Shown one piece after another: positions 35,801 to 36,098 of a DNA stretch of 36,098 bases (its first letter is position 1; every line of letters starts with the position of its first letter). Source of the stretch: Pelomyxa schiedti. Lineage: Eukaryota; Evosea; Pelobiontida; Pelomyxidae. The DNA is taken from positions 1,452 through 37,549 of the forward strand of contig JAHLWZ010000963.1 of NCBI GenBank assembly GCA_020536535.1. The letters run 5' to 3'. The notes beneath the pieces were generated by a model. That model was not told the origin of the DNA, ran no database searches, and worked only from the letters and a program-made list of their open reading frames with translations. Position numbers and translations under genes: made by a program.

Positions 35801-35837
35801 ACATCCAGCAGACACCCCACTACCTTCGCCCTGTGCC

Positions 35838-35843
35838 AATAAA
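35838..35843 (+). terminator. Possible poly(A) signal AATAAA
   Basis: A canonical AATAAA hexamer sits 38 bases after the stop codon of the membrane protein gene and just before the inverted-repeat element. It is the clearest such signal next to a stop codon in the window. A chance match is possible in AT-rich flanks. Confidence 0.4.
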
Positions 35844-35860
35844 TGGCATATCTGGATCAG

Positions 35861-36021
35861 TGGGCGGTGATTTTTTCCCTACAAAAAGTGTATCATCACC
35901 GCCCAAAATCACCGCCTGGGCGGTGATTTTGGGCGGTGATGATGCACTTTTTGCAGTCAAATCGGATCACCACCCCAGGCGGTGGTTGAGCACATAAGCC
36001 AGTCAGTAAAATCACCGCCCA
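35861..36021. mobile_element. MITE-like element with 14-bp terminal inverted repeats
   Basis: The 161-base segment begins TGGGCGGTGATTTT and ends with its exact reverse complement, AAAATCACCGCCCA. The same GGCGGTGATTTT word recurs inside in both directions and forms a long central hairpin. There is no coding capacity. This fits a non-autonomous foldback or MITE-type element inserted just downstream of a gene. I see no clear target-site duplication, so transposition is an inference. A local structured repeat is the alternative. Confidence 0.6.
35882..35953. repeat. 35-bp near-perfect hairpin with 2-base loop
   Basis: Bases 35882-35916 pair with 35953-35919, with only one G-T wobble (35891 with 35944). 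The loop is two bases (35917-35918). The arm contains two copies of the CACCGCC word. Such a palindrome can form a cruciform in DNA or a long hairpin in RNA. Confidence 0.9.
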
Positions 36022-36098
36022 GGGTTAACCACAAGAAAAAAACTTTTTTTTATGTTGCTCTTAATCTAACTCAATATTTAACAGTGCTGACAGGCCAG

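Noticed and set aside
1-36098. tRNA, rRNA or CRISPR array
   Set aside because: No cloverleaf with A/B boxes, rRNA core sequence or regularly spaced direct repeats was seen on either strand by eye. A tRNAscan run would settle the tRNA question.

Overview
This window looks like gene-dense nuclear DNA from a unicellular eukaryote. Almost every gene is broken by short GT-AG introns, usually about 40-60 bases. All three standard stop codons are used (TAA, TAG, TGA), and intergenic gaps are mostly 50-300 bases. The best taxonomic hint is the gene at 7532-12848. It joins a MAP3K-type kinase to an F-box and seven WD40 repeats, the arrangement I know from MEKK-alpha of Dictyostelium. An amoebozoan is therefore my first guess, but no rRNA or organelle marker is present to confirm it. 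All gene models were spliced by hand, so individual intron borders can be wrong even where the gene itself is clear.

Layout. 1-1296: short imperfect repeats and no convincing gene. 1297-7237: three minus-strand genes, namely a small unknown protein, an unknown low-complexity protein and a long coiled-coil protein with a poly-Gln, GC-rich N-terminus. A tiny candidate secreted cationic peptide lies between the last two. 7532-12848 (minus): a PB1, MAP3K kinase, F-box, WD40 protein. 13129-16888 (minus): a HEAT-repeat protein of the TANGO6/RTP1 family. 17057-17806 (plus): a 156-residue TALE-type homeodomain protein, sharing a 168-bp divergent promoter with TANGO6. 18077-22703 (plus): a VIT-VWA-PP2C fusion. 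22759-33199 (minus): a giant sacsin-type/HSP90-like ATPase with a long acidic disordered insert and a C-terminal HExxH motif. 33380-35800 (plus): a type I membrane protein with repeated extracellular domains. 35861-36021: a MITE-like element with a 35-bp hairpin.

The genes are not an operon and share no single pathway. Several concern signalling and protein control: a kinase carrying its own F-box/WD40 module, a phosphatase fused to a VIT-VWA scaffold, and a large chaperone-like ATPase. The most unusual points are the two fusion signalling proteins, the ATPase with a possible metalloprotease-like end, and the hairpin element.
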